DNA from: Streptomyces nymphaeiformis
GTDB taxonomy: Bacteria; Actinomycetota; Actinomycetes; Streptomycetales; Streptomycetaceae
Direction: 5' to 3'
DNA length: 64,000 nucleotides
Assembly (NCBI RefSeq): GCF_014203895.1
Contig: NZ_JACHJY010000008.1
Location: forward strand, 434,001-498,000
Part shown: positions 49,490 through 58,346 of the stretch, one piece after another
Numbering within the stretch: position 1 is the first letter of the stretch
How the letters are laid out: the number at the start of each line of letters is the position of its first letter
Program-made: the position numbers and the translations under genes
The notes under the pieces: model-generated
What the model saw: the letters and a program-made list of their open reading frames with translations, nothing else
Told to the model about the DNA's origin: nothing
The model's database searches: none

Positions 49490-50524
49490 TCAGCGGCGTT
49501 TCACGGCAACTGAGTTGATCTCCCGCGCCACCTTCGTCTCACCGTTTCGTGCTTTGTACTCCCGCTCGTGGACGTAGCCCACGACCTCGACCTCGCGACC
49601 CTTGACCAACTCGTCAGCCTCAGCTCGCTTCTGGAGCGTTGCTGCTCGGTCGCCAAAGGCGAGGATGTCGTGCCACTGGGTCTCGCCGTTTTCCAGATGA
49701 ACGGCGAGGGGGAACTTGCCAACGAGCTTTCCTGAAGCGGTCGTTCGAAAGGTGGGGTTACGGCCGAGTCGACCAACGAGCTTTACGCGCTGGCCATCAG
49801 CTTCCTTGGCCTCGGCGTCATCGGCCGCGGGCTCTCTGCGTGCCTGATCTTGTGCTCTGATACGGGCAGCTCGATCAAGTGGGTGCTCGTCCTGGGGTGC
49901 GCCGACGGCCTGCGCGGACCCTCGGACCCTGGGCGCCGACTGGAGATCACCGTTGTTCGTGGTGTCGGGCGCTACCGCAGCAACAGGCTGGATCATCGGA
50001 CGCTCGTCAGGGAAGGCGCCCACCATGCGCTCCTGGCCGGCAACCTTCTCCGGAGGCTTGGGGCCGGCGACTACGACCGGAGCGGCCTCGGACTCTGCGG
50101 GTTCCTCAGCTGGCGCTTGGACAGCCTCGTGGTTGGTGATGATCTGCGCGGTGTCCTCGACGTCATCGGGGAGCCCCGAGACGGAGACTGGACCAGTGTC
50201 GACCTGGTACCCCAGTGTCAGCGCGCCATCAGGATGCAGAGCAACGGTCGAGTGCTCGTGGTCCTGGTCCTTCTGCATGAAGACGATGCCCTCGTCCTCA
50301 ACGGTAGGAAGCGTCCCTCCGAACAGCTCGATCCGTGCGCCTTTGGTCGTGATGCGGGAGACGCCGCTGTCGGGGAAGGTATCGAGGCTCAGATAGTTGG
50401 TCTCCGTCTGTACCTGAAAGTGCTGGCCGGCGCCGTAGGCAGGATCGGTCACCTCTTGAGGCTTCGTCCCTAACGCCTTGGCGACGGCTTCCCCGTCAAA
50501 TCTCTGTCCTGCTCGTTCTGTCAT
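49490..50524 (-). CDS. Single-stranded DNA-binding protein with extra N-terminal domain
   Basis: The 344-residue protein ends in an SSB-type OB fold (about 248-344) with KLVGRLGRNPTFRTTASGK and WHDILAFGDRA. Ahead of it are a beta-rich N-terminal domain of about 115 residues (YLSLDTFPDSGVSRITTKGARIELFGG-like strands, unknown) and a long disordered linker (about 125-245). The acidic C-terminal tip of cellular SSB is absent (it ends VAVKRR). It is first of the transfer operon, so a role in protecting transferred single-stranded DNA is plausible. Confidence 0.85.
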   Translation of the reverse strand: MTERAGQRFDGEAVAKALGTKPQEVTDPAYGAGQHFQVQTETNYLSLDTFPDSGVSRITTKGARIELFGGTLPTVEDEGIVFMQKDQDHEHSTVALHPDGALTLGYQVDTGPVSVSGLPDDVEDTAQIITNHEAVQAPAEEPAESEAAPVVVAGPKPPEKVAGQERMVGAFPDERPMIQPVAAVAPDTTNNGDLQSAPRVRGSAQAVGAPQDEHPLDRAARIRAQDQARREPAADDAEAKEADGQRVKLVGRLGRNPTFRTTASGKLVGKFPLAVHLENGETQWHDILAFGDRAATLQKRAEADELVKGREVEVVGYVHEREYKARNGETKVAREINSVAVKRR

Positions 50525-50559
50525 ATGAGAACGGATTATATCGAGCAGGGACGGGAGAA

Positions 50560-50579
50560 GATGTAAGGCAGATTACATC
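50560..50579. promoter_or_regulatory. Inverted repeat GATGTAA-N6-TTACATC
   Basis: A perfect 7-bp inverted repeat 36 bp upstream of the SSB-like start and just after the 89-aa gene. It may be an operator of the transfer operon or a weak terminator. Confidence 0.55.
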
Positions 50580-50588
50580 CACCGAAAC

Positions 50589-50858
50589 TCAGCGGATATG
50601 CTTCGCGCCGGCAAGGTAGTTGAAAATCCCCTTAGGGGTCTTCGCAGCGCTAGGTAGCTTCATATGCCAGACGTTCGTGGTCAACGACGGTTCTCTGACA
50701 GGTTCCTTGCTGGGAGTATTCCACAAAGGCGCTTGCCATACTGGTCGGAGATCGGGACTCTCGCTCTCGGCAGTCTGATCGTTGCTACGCTCGCTCATTT
50801 TCGCCTTCAGTGCTTGCGTACACTCCGGGTTTTCGCAAAGCCTCCTCTCTTTGCTCAT
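50589..50858 (-). CDS. Hypothetical small protein (89 aa)
   Basis: Not recognised. It is polar and Ser/Glu/Lys/Pro-rich, with two Cys near the N-terminus (LCENPECTQ, CxxxxC). The ATG at 50858 has no clear Shine-Dalgarno; longer upstream frames look non-coding. It could be first of the leftward operon or spurious. Confidence 0.45.
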   Translation of the reverse strand: MSKERRLCENPECTQALKAKMSERSNDQTAESESPDLRPVWQAPLWNTPSKEPVREPSLTTNVWHMKLPSAAKTPKGIFNYLAGAKHIR

Positions 50859-51049
50859 AGTTACGGCTATAGTAACACCAAGTGACAGCTTGTGCAATAG
50901 GTAGATTTGCGAAACCGTACGAGGAGGGATTAATCCAAGTGAGTGGTCGCTGTGGGCATGTGGGTGAAAATGTGACGCCACTGTCATCCGCCGGGGAAGT
51001 GATGCGTCGAATAGGCTGACATGCGAACCCCTGAAAGGTGTTGCCCGAT

Positions 51050-52537
51050 ATGAGCGTGCCCGTGTCCAATGGTGATTCAAGGGATCAAACCGAAGTAAAT
51101 CTCGCGACGGGAACCAATCGAGATAGGGCCGTTTTTGATCTCCTTGGGAACCCTCGCCAATGGCGGCAGCGGGCAGTTGAACGGATTGACCTAACCAGTG
51201 CACTGTTTGAAGACAGGCGTCGATCCGTTCAAGCAGCGGATTTGGCTGGGATGCTTCGGCCGTATATCAAGAGAGGTCATACACATGCTCGGTTGTATCT
51301 ACCTATCGGTACCTTCCCTAAGGGGCCACTGCTCGACTTTGCGGTAACCGTGGATGAAAAGCCAGCGTATTTGCTGCCACGTGAAGCTCACGGTTACTTT
51401 CAGGCCGAATATTTGAATCACCTAATGCTCACGCATCACGGTGAAGAACTCGCACCCGACGTGAACGACCTCCTGCGCAGGGTTTGTTCATTTGCCCCTG
51501 GCGTGTGGCAGCAACTGCGCCAAGACCTGGATTCGGAACGCGAGCCAGTAGTTGCATACCTAAATGCTACGGGATTGGGAACCCTTGTCGGGAAAGACCC
51601 TCTCGAAGTGGGTGATGTCCACGATTTGGTGTGCGTTGCTCGATCTGTAGGGGAACTGGTGCGGCAGTTTGCACCTCAGGATGTCGACAGTCCGTCCGAA
51701 AACCCCTTGCTAGCTCTCCCGTTCCTTGATGCTGGAGGCGTCCACAGTCTCGCAGTCATACTCGCTACGCTGGAGAAACTCCGCAATTCTCTTCGCCTTT
51801 CCTCTGAGCATCCCGTGTCAGAGGATCGCAGATTTGTTGCCACTTATGCCGACTACGGCCGGCACTGGGATGCCCTAGTGGAGTGTGTAGTCCCACTGGA
51901 GCGGCCTTTCATGATCAGGACCTCCGAGAAGCGAGCGGTGAGACTGGAAGAACCTTTTGGCGAAGGAAGCCGGAAGTGGCTGAGTGACGTAGGGCGAAAG
52001 AAAGCGCATCAGCTCATTAACTATGGAGACGCTTCCTCCAACCACGTAACCTGCCGAATCACAGACTCCAATGTCGAGTTCGTCTCGGACGGCTGGAGGG
52101 TTCTGGATGAGAGATACGGGGAAATTGACGCATTGGCGGATGCGGCAGAAGTGACTCCAGAAATCGTCGCATTCTATGACTCAAAGGCTGACCGCCCAAA
52201 TCGTCTGTGGCTCGAACTCCCACTCCGTCAGACCCCTGCTGCTGCGGTTGGGATGTGGACGGTGCTGTTTATGATCGGTACCGCCCTTATCAGTTTCTTG
52301 ATCTTCGTTTTCAACTGGTTCGAGAGTGGAAGAAGTCACTCCCTTTCTGGAACCGATGTTGCCGTAATTCTCGTTCCTTCGGCTATTGCGGCCGCCCTGC
52401 TGCTGGTCCGAGAAGCCTCGACTCTGAGTACGAGGCTCAATAAATATTGGCGCTACGGAGCGGCAGGTGTGCTCGGGTTTTTGTGGCTTATTACTCTGAT
52501 CTTCTATGGGATCAGTAAGGTGAAATGGGGAGGCTAG
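51050..52537 (+). CDS. Unrecognised membrane-anchored protein, right-end cargo gene A
   Basis: The 495-residue protein has a large soluble N-terminal part (about 1-395) with no motif I can name, then three hydrophobic helices near 400-430, 440-460 and 470-490. N-terminal sequence NPRQWRQRAVERIDLTSALFE and a central LVECVVPLERPFMIRTSEKRAV stand out. The ATG at 51050 has AAAGG about 11 bases upstream; a TTG nine bases earlier is possible. G+C is low for the window. It is followed two bases later by gene B, so the two are a coupled pair. Confidence 0.8.
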   Translation: MSVPVSNGDSRDQTEVNLATGTNRDRAVFDLLGNPRQWRQRAVERIDLTSALFEDRRRSVQAADLAGMLRPYIKRGHTHARLYLPIGTFPKGPLLDFAVTVDEKPAYLLPREAHGYFQAEYLNHLMLTHHGEELAPDVNDLLRRVCSFAPGVWQQLRQDLDSEREPVVAYLNATGLGTLVGKDPLEVGDVHDLVCVARSVGELVRQFAPQDVDSPSENPLLALPFLDAGGVHSLAVILATLEKLRNSLRLSSEHPVSEDRRFVATYADYGRHWDALVECVVPLERPFMIRTSEKRAVRLEEPFGEGSRKWLSDVGRKKAHQLINYGDASSNHVTCRITDSNVEFVSDGWRVLDERYGEIDALADAAEVTPEIVAFYDSKADRPNRLWLELPLRQTPAAAVGMWTVLFMIGTALISFLIFVFNWFESGRSHSLSGTDVAVILVPSAIAAALLLVREASTLSTRLNKYWRYGAAGVLGFLWLITLIFYGISKVKWGG

Positions 52538-52539
52538 GA

Positions 52540-53220
52540 ATGCCGGACATGCGGAATGAGAAAGTGGACGAGCGGCTCGGTAAGGTCACGACAACGTTGA
52601 CTGGAACGTTTGTGGCTATTGCTGGTGTGGCCACGGCTGTCGGGATTTCTCAAGATTCACTTCTGGCGGCGGTCAACAATGATCCATGGCTCTATTTTGG
52701 CATTGCCATCCTTGGTGCTGTCGCAGTAGCTCTTGGCATCTGGTCCCTCTTTCAAGGTAATGACAGGCGCGGGAATCGAAAGCAAGCGTGGCTGCTCGGC
52801 AGTGGCACCATTGTCTATATGTTGGCGTTGTTTTTGGCCATCGCCGCCGTGGCGCGGGTGGCCACTGGAAATGGACGACCCAACGTGACGAATCTGTCAG
52901 TCGTGCCTGGGTCGCCAAAGAAAGTTAGCTTCACGGTCCATGCCGACGGAGTCCAGGGCGGCAAAATGCTCATCGTCGAAGCTGAGGCGTTCGATGCTGT
53001 AAAGACACTAAATGGTGGCGTGCTCTACCGAAGTGTCCTGCATGCCGACGACCATGGGGATATCGAGCAGTCAGTCGAGTTTGTAATCGAAAGAAGCGAC
53101 GCTACGCGACTGACAGTCCGCGCTTTCCCGGACCATGAGGACAAGGATGGCGCTACCTGTGAATCCGACACTACCCACGACAAGCTGGGGTGTGCGACGG
53201 TCCTCTTCTCGAAGACATAA
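52540..53220 (+). CDS. Unrecognised membrane protein, right-end cargo gene B
   Basis: The 226-residue protein has three hydrophobic helices (about 15-42, 52-70 and 85-108) and a C-terminal beta-sandwich-like domain (about 118-226) with several Asp/His and a late Cys pair. The ATG at 52540 is preferred over an upstream GTG-region start because GGGGAGG sits seven bases before it. It starts two bases after gene A and is the last gene before attR, a typical place for cargo. I do not recognise the family. Confidence 0.8.
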   Translation: MPDMRNEKVDERLGKVTTTLTGTFVAIAGVATAVGISQDSLLAAVNNDPWLYFGIAILGAVAVALGIWSLFQGNDRRGNRKQAWLLGSGTIVYMLALFLAIAAVARVATGNGRPNVTNLSVVPGSPKKVSFTVHADGVQGGKMLIVEAEAFDAVKTLNGGVLYRSVLHADDHGDIEQSVEFVIERSDATRLTVRAFPDHEDKDGATCESDTTHDKLGCATVLFSKT

Positions 53221-53657
53221 TGAAAGAACGTATATTTCGGACGGAGTGCGGTGGCTCGTGATGGACCCCAGCTGAAGCCGATGCCTACTAAGCTTGCTGC
53301 CAGCCCGTGCCGGACTGGAGTGCACGGGATAGGCGCTGGTGCCCCGCCCGGCGGGACGCAGTACGACCAGAGCCGCACTGCCCCGGGTGGCCCATGTGGT
53401 CATCCGGGGCATACCCCTCGACGGGTCATGTAGATCCCCTAGGCGCGCGCTGGGCGCCCAAACGATCAAGGAATCGATCGACGGGCGTGCCTGGCTTCCT
53501 AGAGGCTCAAGCGCCCTGTGGGGCACATCAGACAGGCGAGCTGGCGTGTCACCGATTTATCACGCACTCCGTCACGCGCACAGGGACAGACCGCTCTGAC
53601 CTGGACGTTTGCCTGACCCTGTGGACTGGACGGACGGACAGGACTGGGCGTCAGCTT
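53221..53657. other. Non-coding right end of the element
   Basis: About 440 bp between gene B and the attR core with G+C back near chromosomal level. Only short unconvincing frames are present; nothing recognisable. Confidence 0.5.
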
Positions 53658-53701
53658 CTGGGGGTCAAGGGGTCGCAGGTTCAAATCCTGTCGTCCCGAC
53701 T
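53658..53701 (+). other. attR core (second copy of tRNA-Pro 3' end)
   Basis: Identical over 44 bases to 30089-30132. Further on, AGTCGCAGATCAG (53708-53720) also matches 30148-30160 next to attL. No tRNA 5' half is present. Confidence 0.92.
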
Positions 53702-53714
53702 CGAAAGAGTCGCA

Positions 53715-53756
53715 GATCAGGGGCCGTTTCAGAGCAATCTGAAACGGCCCCTGATC
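53715..53756 (+). terminator. Terminator after attR
   Basis: A perfect 18-bp stem (GATCAGGGGCCGTTTCAG and its complement) with a 6-base loop followed by AGTTGT. It is in the position of a tRNA terminator relative to the attR core. Confidence 0.85.
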
Positions 53757-53868
53757 AGTTGTCGGGGACCGGTGGGGGACCGGCGTACTTGACCGCGCTG
53801 AAGCGCACCTCGACCGGTCAAGTGCGCCACAGCGAGCGCCGGGTGTAGTCGATGCGGTGGCATGCCCC

Positions 53869-55479
53869 TCAGGCATCCCCGTCGACCGCGTACGTCTGCG
53901 TCCCCGCCCGCAGGTTCGCCTGTGCCTTGCGGTAGGCGCGGCGGCCGGGGACCTCGGCCTTGGCGTTCTGTTCGTCGCGCCGGGCGGTCAAGGCGGTCAG
54001 GGCTTGGCGGGCCTCTTCCGAGGCCCAGTGGTCGAGGTCGATCTCGCGGTGCTGGCGGGCGGCGGTCTGGATCTCCAGGAAGGCGTTGGCCGACGCCGCG
54101 GCCCTGGCAGGTCGCTGGGGTGCGTTGACCGTGGTCAGGGCGGCGTGGGCCGGGTGGTGCGGGGGCAGGTCGTCGATCAACCGGTGCCACTGGGACAGCG
54201 TGACACGTTCGTTGGCGGGGAGCGAGGCCTCCAGTTCCTCCCGGGAGACCCGGTCCAGGAAGCGCAGGGGCACGGGCGGTGCGTCGAGATCGACCTCGAA
54301 GGTGGCGTCCGGCGCGGGCACCGCCACGAAGCCGTGCAGTGTGCCCTCGGAGGTGTCGAGGACCATCCAGTACCGCATGCCCGGGCCGGAGCCGGCGGTG
54401 TCCGTGTCCGTGCCCGGCCGTACGGTCACCGGATGGCAGAGCGCGCCGTCGGTGAGGCGTCGGGAGGGCGGGACGGGGTGGTCCTCGATCTCCATCTCGA
54501 TCTCCAGCAGTCCGCCGCCGGTCACGGTGAGGCCCACGGCGACCGGCCACTGCTCGAGGAACTCGGTGCGGCCGGGGCGCCGTTCCCCCGAGGACGCCCG
54601 GAGGACGAAGTCCGAGTCCAGGCGCCTTGTCAGGGCGATCGGTTCGATGCGTCGCAGCCCGGTCAGCCGTTCGGAAGCCAACCGCGCGGAGTGGTGCGGC
54701 GCCCGGTCCGCCTCGCCGAGTGCGTCGGCGAGCTCCGCCAGGGCGTGCCGGGTCGGGGCGGGCAGACGCGCGGGTTCCGCGGCGCGGAGGCCGCTCAGCA
54801 GGTGCGCGGCCTCCCTGCCGAACCAGGGGCCGGGCCGCTCGGTGCGGAGGCCGGCTTCGAGAACTTGAAGGGGGCCTGCCAGCGATGAAGCGGCCGGGGT
54901 GAACCAGTGGCCCAGCTCTCCGTCCGGTGGCGGGATCGGCAAGGAGGGCGAGGAGCCGGTTTCGGCATGCAGTCGGGCGGTGGCCGAGAGGGCCGCGGCG
55001 TCGACGCGCTCCCAGGGAAGACAGTGGAAGAGGCCTGGTGGCGGGAGGGTTTCGTGGTGAGCCGGTGGAGGAGGAAGTAGCGCAGCGCGAGGCTCTCGGA
55101 ACGAAGGCCGGTGACGATCTCCGGATGGGCCGGGGGGTCGGCCCACCGCTCCTCCAGACGGGCGACCACCTCGGTGCCCGGCTCCGAGACGGGCACGGGC
55201 GCGCCGTGGTCGTCGAGTTCGACGACCACCTGCCCGTCGGGCGCCCGCAGTGCCAGGGCGCGGCGGAGCTCGCCGGCCCGCTCGACGACCGCGCTGGTCC
55301 GCGTCCAGGGCTGTGTGCGGAACCGCGGCAACGCGCGGGCGTCGGTGCGTTCGTCACCGTCGTTGATGCGGTCGAGTGCGGGAGGCTGCCCCGGCGCGCC
55401 CGGCAGGACGCGGGCGATCCAGTCGCTGAGGGGTCGGTGCGGGGGGCAGGACGCTCCCTTCGGGGCGCGGGTCCGTCAT
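53869..55479 (-). pseudogene. Hypothetical gene with two frameshifts
   Basis: The ATG at 55479 overlaps the stop of the upstream gene (ATGA). The frame breaks at a C6 run (55441-55446): with five C's the product continues as PLSDWIARVLPGAPG..., and coding character runs on to about 55060, where a second shift is needed to reach the frame ending at 53869 (...LFHCLPWERVDAAALSATARL...). Repaired, the protein would be about 535 residues and has no domain I recognise. Either sequence errors in homopolymers or a true pseudogene. Confidence 0.7.
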
Positions 55480-56251
55480 CTGCCGACCCGTTCGCATCGT
55501 GCGTGGAGTTGTGCGGCGACGGTTCCGAGTCGGCGGACCGCCTCCCCCAGCGCGGGGGACATGGGGTCGGGGACACATTGGGCCCAGAGCCCCGCCAGGC
55601 GGTGCCACGCCTCCTCGCCGCGCCGGTCGAGCCGGTCGAGCAGATCGTGGGGCAGAGCCAGGGCCCATGCGCGCAGGGGCCCGTCGTCCAGGTCCGGTCC
55701 GTCCCAGCGCATCCGGAACTTCACGCCGCGCAGGAGCACTTCGGCGCGCACCAGTGGATCGGCCGAGGCGTTCACGGGGACGAGACGGCGCTTGCCGTCG
55801 GCGGCGGCGAGGTCGTCGAGCGCCTTGTCCAGCGGGTCGACGACCAGGTTCTGCACGGGGTCGTAGAGCAGCGTGTTGACGGTGAGGTCGCGCTGCCGGC
55901 TGTCCTGGAGCAGGTCGGTGCCCGTGGCCGGGAAGGACGTGCCGTCGAGGCCGAGGCCCCGGTAGTCGAGGCTCGGTCCGCCCGTGCGGGCGGACCGAGG
56001 ACCGTGCAGACAAGGTTGTCGGGGCTGAACCGCTGGGGGTGCTCCGCACTCGTGCCGTCGAGGTCGAGCACCTGACGGGTCGTCTCGGTGAAGGCCCCGG
56101 CGGGTGCGGTGCCCGTCAGGTTCAGGTCGTTGACCTCGTCGGGGGTGGCCCCGGACAGCAGGGCGCGCCTGATCTCCTCGCGCTGCCTGAGCGGTGGCAG
56201 CGCATCCAGCAGAACGGCGACGTCCACGTCCACGGAAGGCCGATCGGCCAC
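55476..56251 (-). pseudogene. tRNA nucleotidyltransferase/poly(A) polymerase head-domain-like gene, frameshifted
   Basis: The GTG at 56251 starts VADRPSVDVDVAVLLDALPPL; the frame then holds GATPDEVNDLNLTG, in the place of the G..P.D.D motif of class II nucleotidyltransferases. A frameshift near 55990-56015 moves into the frame with RDLTVNTLLYDP (compare RRDFTINAL in CCA-adding enzymes) and a C-terminal helical region. The DxD metal pair is not intact (NDLN). It is coupled to the next gene by ATGA. It is short and damaged, so probably not a functional CCA enzyme. Confidence 0.65.
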
Positions 56252-56335
56252 TGGTTTCCCGCTTTCCCCGGTCGGCCCCGGCCCACGCGCCGAGACGGCC
56301 CAGCGGGCCCGTTGTGGCAAGGGAGGGCCTTGATT

Positions 56336-57235
56336 TCACGCAGACCGTGAGATCCGTCCTTCCTCGTCCCGCGTGCGTGCCGGCGAACCAAGGGCCCATC
56401 GAATCGTTCCCACCAGGGCGTGGCCGGCCATCCGTACGACCGTGCGTTCCACCGCCGGCGGGTACGGCAGACCGAGTGACTCGCATGCCCAGCGCGGAAG
56501 GGTCGACACCGCGTTCGCAGCCAGGATCGCGTACGGGGCCCGGGCGATCCGGGGAAGGGGCGGGTGGCGCAGGAGGAAGCGCGCGGCCTCGCGGGCCTCC
56601 CGCGTCGCGTACAGCTCGGGCCGGTACGAGGCCAGCCGCTCGGCCAGCTCGGCGCGGTCGCGCGGAGGGTCGGTCACGCCCAGGGCGGCCGCCACGCGGG
56701 CGGTGTCGGCGACGTACGCGTCATAGCCCGCGGGATCCAGCGGGTGGGCGCCATAGCGCTGATGGGCGATCAGGAAACTGTCCACCTCCGCGACGTGCAC
56801 CCAGCCGAGCAGATGCGGATCGGAGGCGTGGTACGCCGCTCCGGAGGGGGTCACTCCGCGCACGCGCTCGTGCACCGCGCGCACCCCGTCGACGGCCTGC
56901 TGCGCATCGTCCGCCGTTCCGTACGTCGTCACGGCGAGGAACGTGCTGGTGCGGTGGAGGCGCCCCCACGGGTCCCCGCGGAAGCCGGAATGGGCCGCGA
57001 CGGCGGCCATGGCCAGCGGATGGAGGGACTGGAGCAGCAGGGCCCTGAGCCCGCCGACGAACATCGAGGCGTCGCCGTGCACCGCACGGATCGCGCTGTC
57101 GGGTCCGAACCATCGGGGCCCCGGCGTGCCGTGGATGCGGGCGCGGTTGTCCGGGCCCTCCGGGCCCGCGACACGGGCGAACAGCGTGCGGCCGAGTCGT
57201 TCCCGGAGGTCGAACCAGGGCACGGACACGTCCAT
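56336..57235 (-). CDS. DUF2236 / oxygenase MpaB family protein
   Basis: The 299-residue protein has the DUF2236 pattern: ALLLQSLHPLAMAAVAAHSGFRGDPWGRLHRTSTFL (about 64-100, with the conserved His/Arg set) and LLGWVHVAEVDSFL (about 140-153). The family includes latex-clearing protein and MpaB, heme-dependent oxygenases, and proteins of unknown function. The ATG at 57235 is preferred because the longer frame has a non-coding character. It could act on the neighbouring polyketide-type product or be independent. Confidence 0.85.
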   Translation of the reverse strand: MDVSVPWFDLRERLGRTLFARVAGPEGPDNRARIHGTPGPRWFGPDSAIRAVHGDASMFVGGLRALLLQSLHPLAMAAVAAHSGFRGDPWGRLHRTSTFLAVTTYGTADDAQQAVDGVRAVHERVRGVTPSGAAYHASDPHLLGWVHVAEVDSFLIAHQRYGAHPLDPAGYDAYVADTARVAAALGVTDPPRDRAELAERLASYRPELYATREAREAARFLLRHPPLPRIARAPYAILAANAVSTLPRWACESLGLPYPPAVERTVVRMAGHALVGTIRWALGSPARTRDEEGRISRSA

Positions 57236-57329
57236 GCGACCAGTATCCGCCGGGCGCGGCGACGTCGCCCGGGCCGTGGGCGTCCGGCCCGCCGGGCGAG
57301 CGTGCACGACCACCGCCGCGCGTGCACGA

Positions 57330-58346
57330 TCACCGCAACGCGTGCACGGCCGCCGCGAACACGCCCGGCATGCGGGCGGCCACCGGCACGATCAGGCGGG
57401 AGGTCTCCGGCCGGGAGCCGGCCCGGAGCAGTGCCCTGGTGAGCAGCCGCTGCCGCCGCGACAGGCGCCGCCATGCCCGCTCGTACTCCTGGGGCCGCCC
57501 CGCCCGCAGGCACCGTACCGCCGCTTCGGCCGACGCCAACGCGAGGGCGATGCCTTCGCCGGTGAGCGCGTCGACGTAGCCGGCCGCGTCACCGACGAGC
57601 AGGACACGGCCGGCGACTCTGCCGCGCACCCGCTGTCTGAGCGGTCCGGCACCGCGGACCGCGTTCGCGGCCGCGTCCTCGTGCAGGCGCGCGGCCAGCT
57701 CGGGGAACCGGTCCAGACAAGTGGCGTAGGGGTGCCGGGCGGTGCTCAGCACGGCCACGCCGACGAGGTCGTCGGCGACCGGGGTCACGTAAGCCTCGCC
57801 CTGCCTGGACCAGTGCACTTCGACGAAGTCGGACCACGGGGCCATGCGGTAGTGGCGCCGCAGGCCGTAGCGCCGGGGGCCGGGGGCGGCCAGGTCCAGG
57901 CCGAGCGCCCGGCGGAGGGGCGAGTGCAGGCCGTCCGCCGCGACGAGCCACCGGGCCCGTAGCCCCGCGGCGGTCACCGACTCCGGCCCCTGGTGCACTT
58001 CCCCGACCTTGCCGGGCACGATCCGGACGCCGAGCTCGAAGGCCCGCCGGTACAGCGCGGCGCTCAGGACGGTGCGGCGTACGCCGAGGCCGGAGCCGTC
58101 GCGGAAGGCAGCCTGCGCCCGGTGGGCGCCGTCGACGTACCGGATGCCGCCCAGCTCGTGGCCGGCCGGTTCGACGCCCAGGGTGCGCAGGTGCCGAACG
58201 CCGCGGGGCATGATCCCCTCGCCGCACGCCTTGTCCACCGGGCCGGGCCGGGGCTCGATCACCACGGCCTCCATACCGGTCAGCGCGGCATGGATCGCGG
58301 TGGCCAGCCCGGCGGGCCCGCCGCCCGCGACGAGGAGGTCGATCAC
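57330..58346 (-). CDS. FAD-dependent oxidoreductase of the type III PKS cluster (SrsC-like hydroxylase)
   Basis: The 338-residue protein starts DLLVAGGGPAGLATAIHAAL (FAD Rossmann motif), has KACGEGIMPRGV, WLVAADGLHSPLRRALGL near 155 and LLVGDAAGYVDALTGEGIALAL near 270, placing it with the geranylgeranyl-reductase/aromatic-hydroxylase flavoproteins. The GTG overlaps the methyltransferase stop (GTGA). In the S. griseus srs cluster a flavoprotein hydroxylates the alkylresorcinol ring; the same is inferred here. Confidence 0.88.
   Translation of the reverse strand: MIDLLVAGGGPAGLATAIHAALTGMEAVVIEPRPGPVDKACGEGIMPRGVRHLRTLGVEPAGHELGGIRYVDGAHRAQAAFRDGSGLGVRRTVLSAALYRRAFELGVRIVPGKVGEVHQGPESVTAAGLRARWLVAADGLHSPLRRALGLDLAAPGPRRYGLRRHYRMAPWSDFVEVHWSRQGEAYVTPVADDLVGVAVLSTARHPYATCLDRFPELAARLHEDAAANAVRGAGPLRQRVRGRVAGRVLLVGDAAGYVDALTGEGIALALASAEAAVRCLRAGRPQEYERAWRRLSRRQRLLTRALLRAGSRPETSRLIVPVAARMPGVFAAAVHALR

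Larger units (their letters stand above)
30133..53657. mobile_element. Integrative element in tRNA-Pro(GGG), about 23.5 kb
   Basis: The element lies between the 44-bp direct repeats. It has visibly lower G+C and mixed codon use compared with the flanks. Left to right: integrase, Xis, repeat-rich control region, ParA/RHH, JmjC cassette, DUF6879/XRE/DUF397 cassette, PIN TA pair, XhoI-type RM, a leftward operon of VirD4/HerA-type ATPases with a replication-relaxation protein and SSB, and a membrane-protein pair. Unlike classical Streptomyces AICEs it shows no RepSA/RepAM/Prim-Pol protein and no TraB/FtsK. The partition genes suggest a plasmid phase. Confidence 0.88.
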
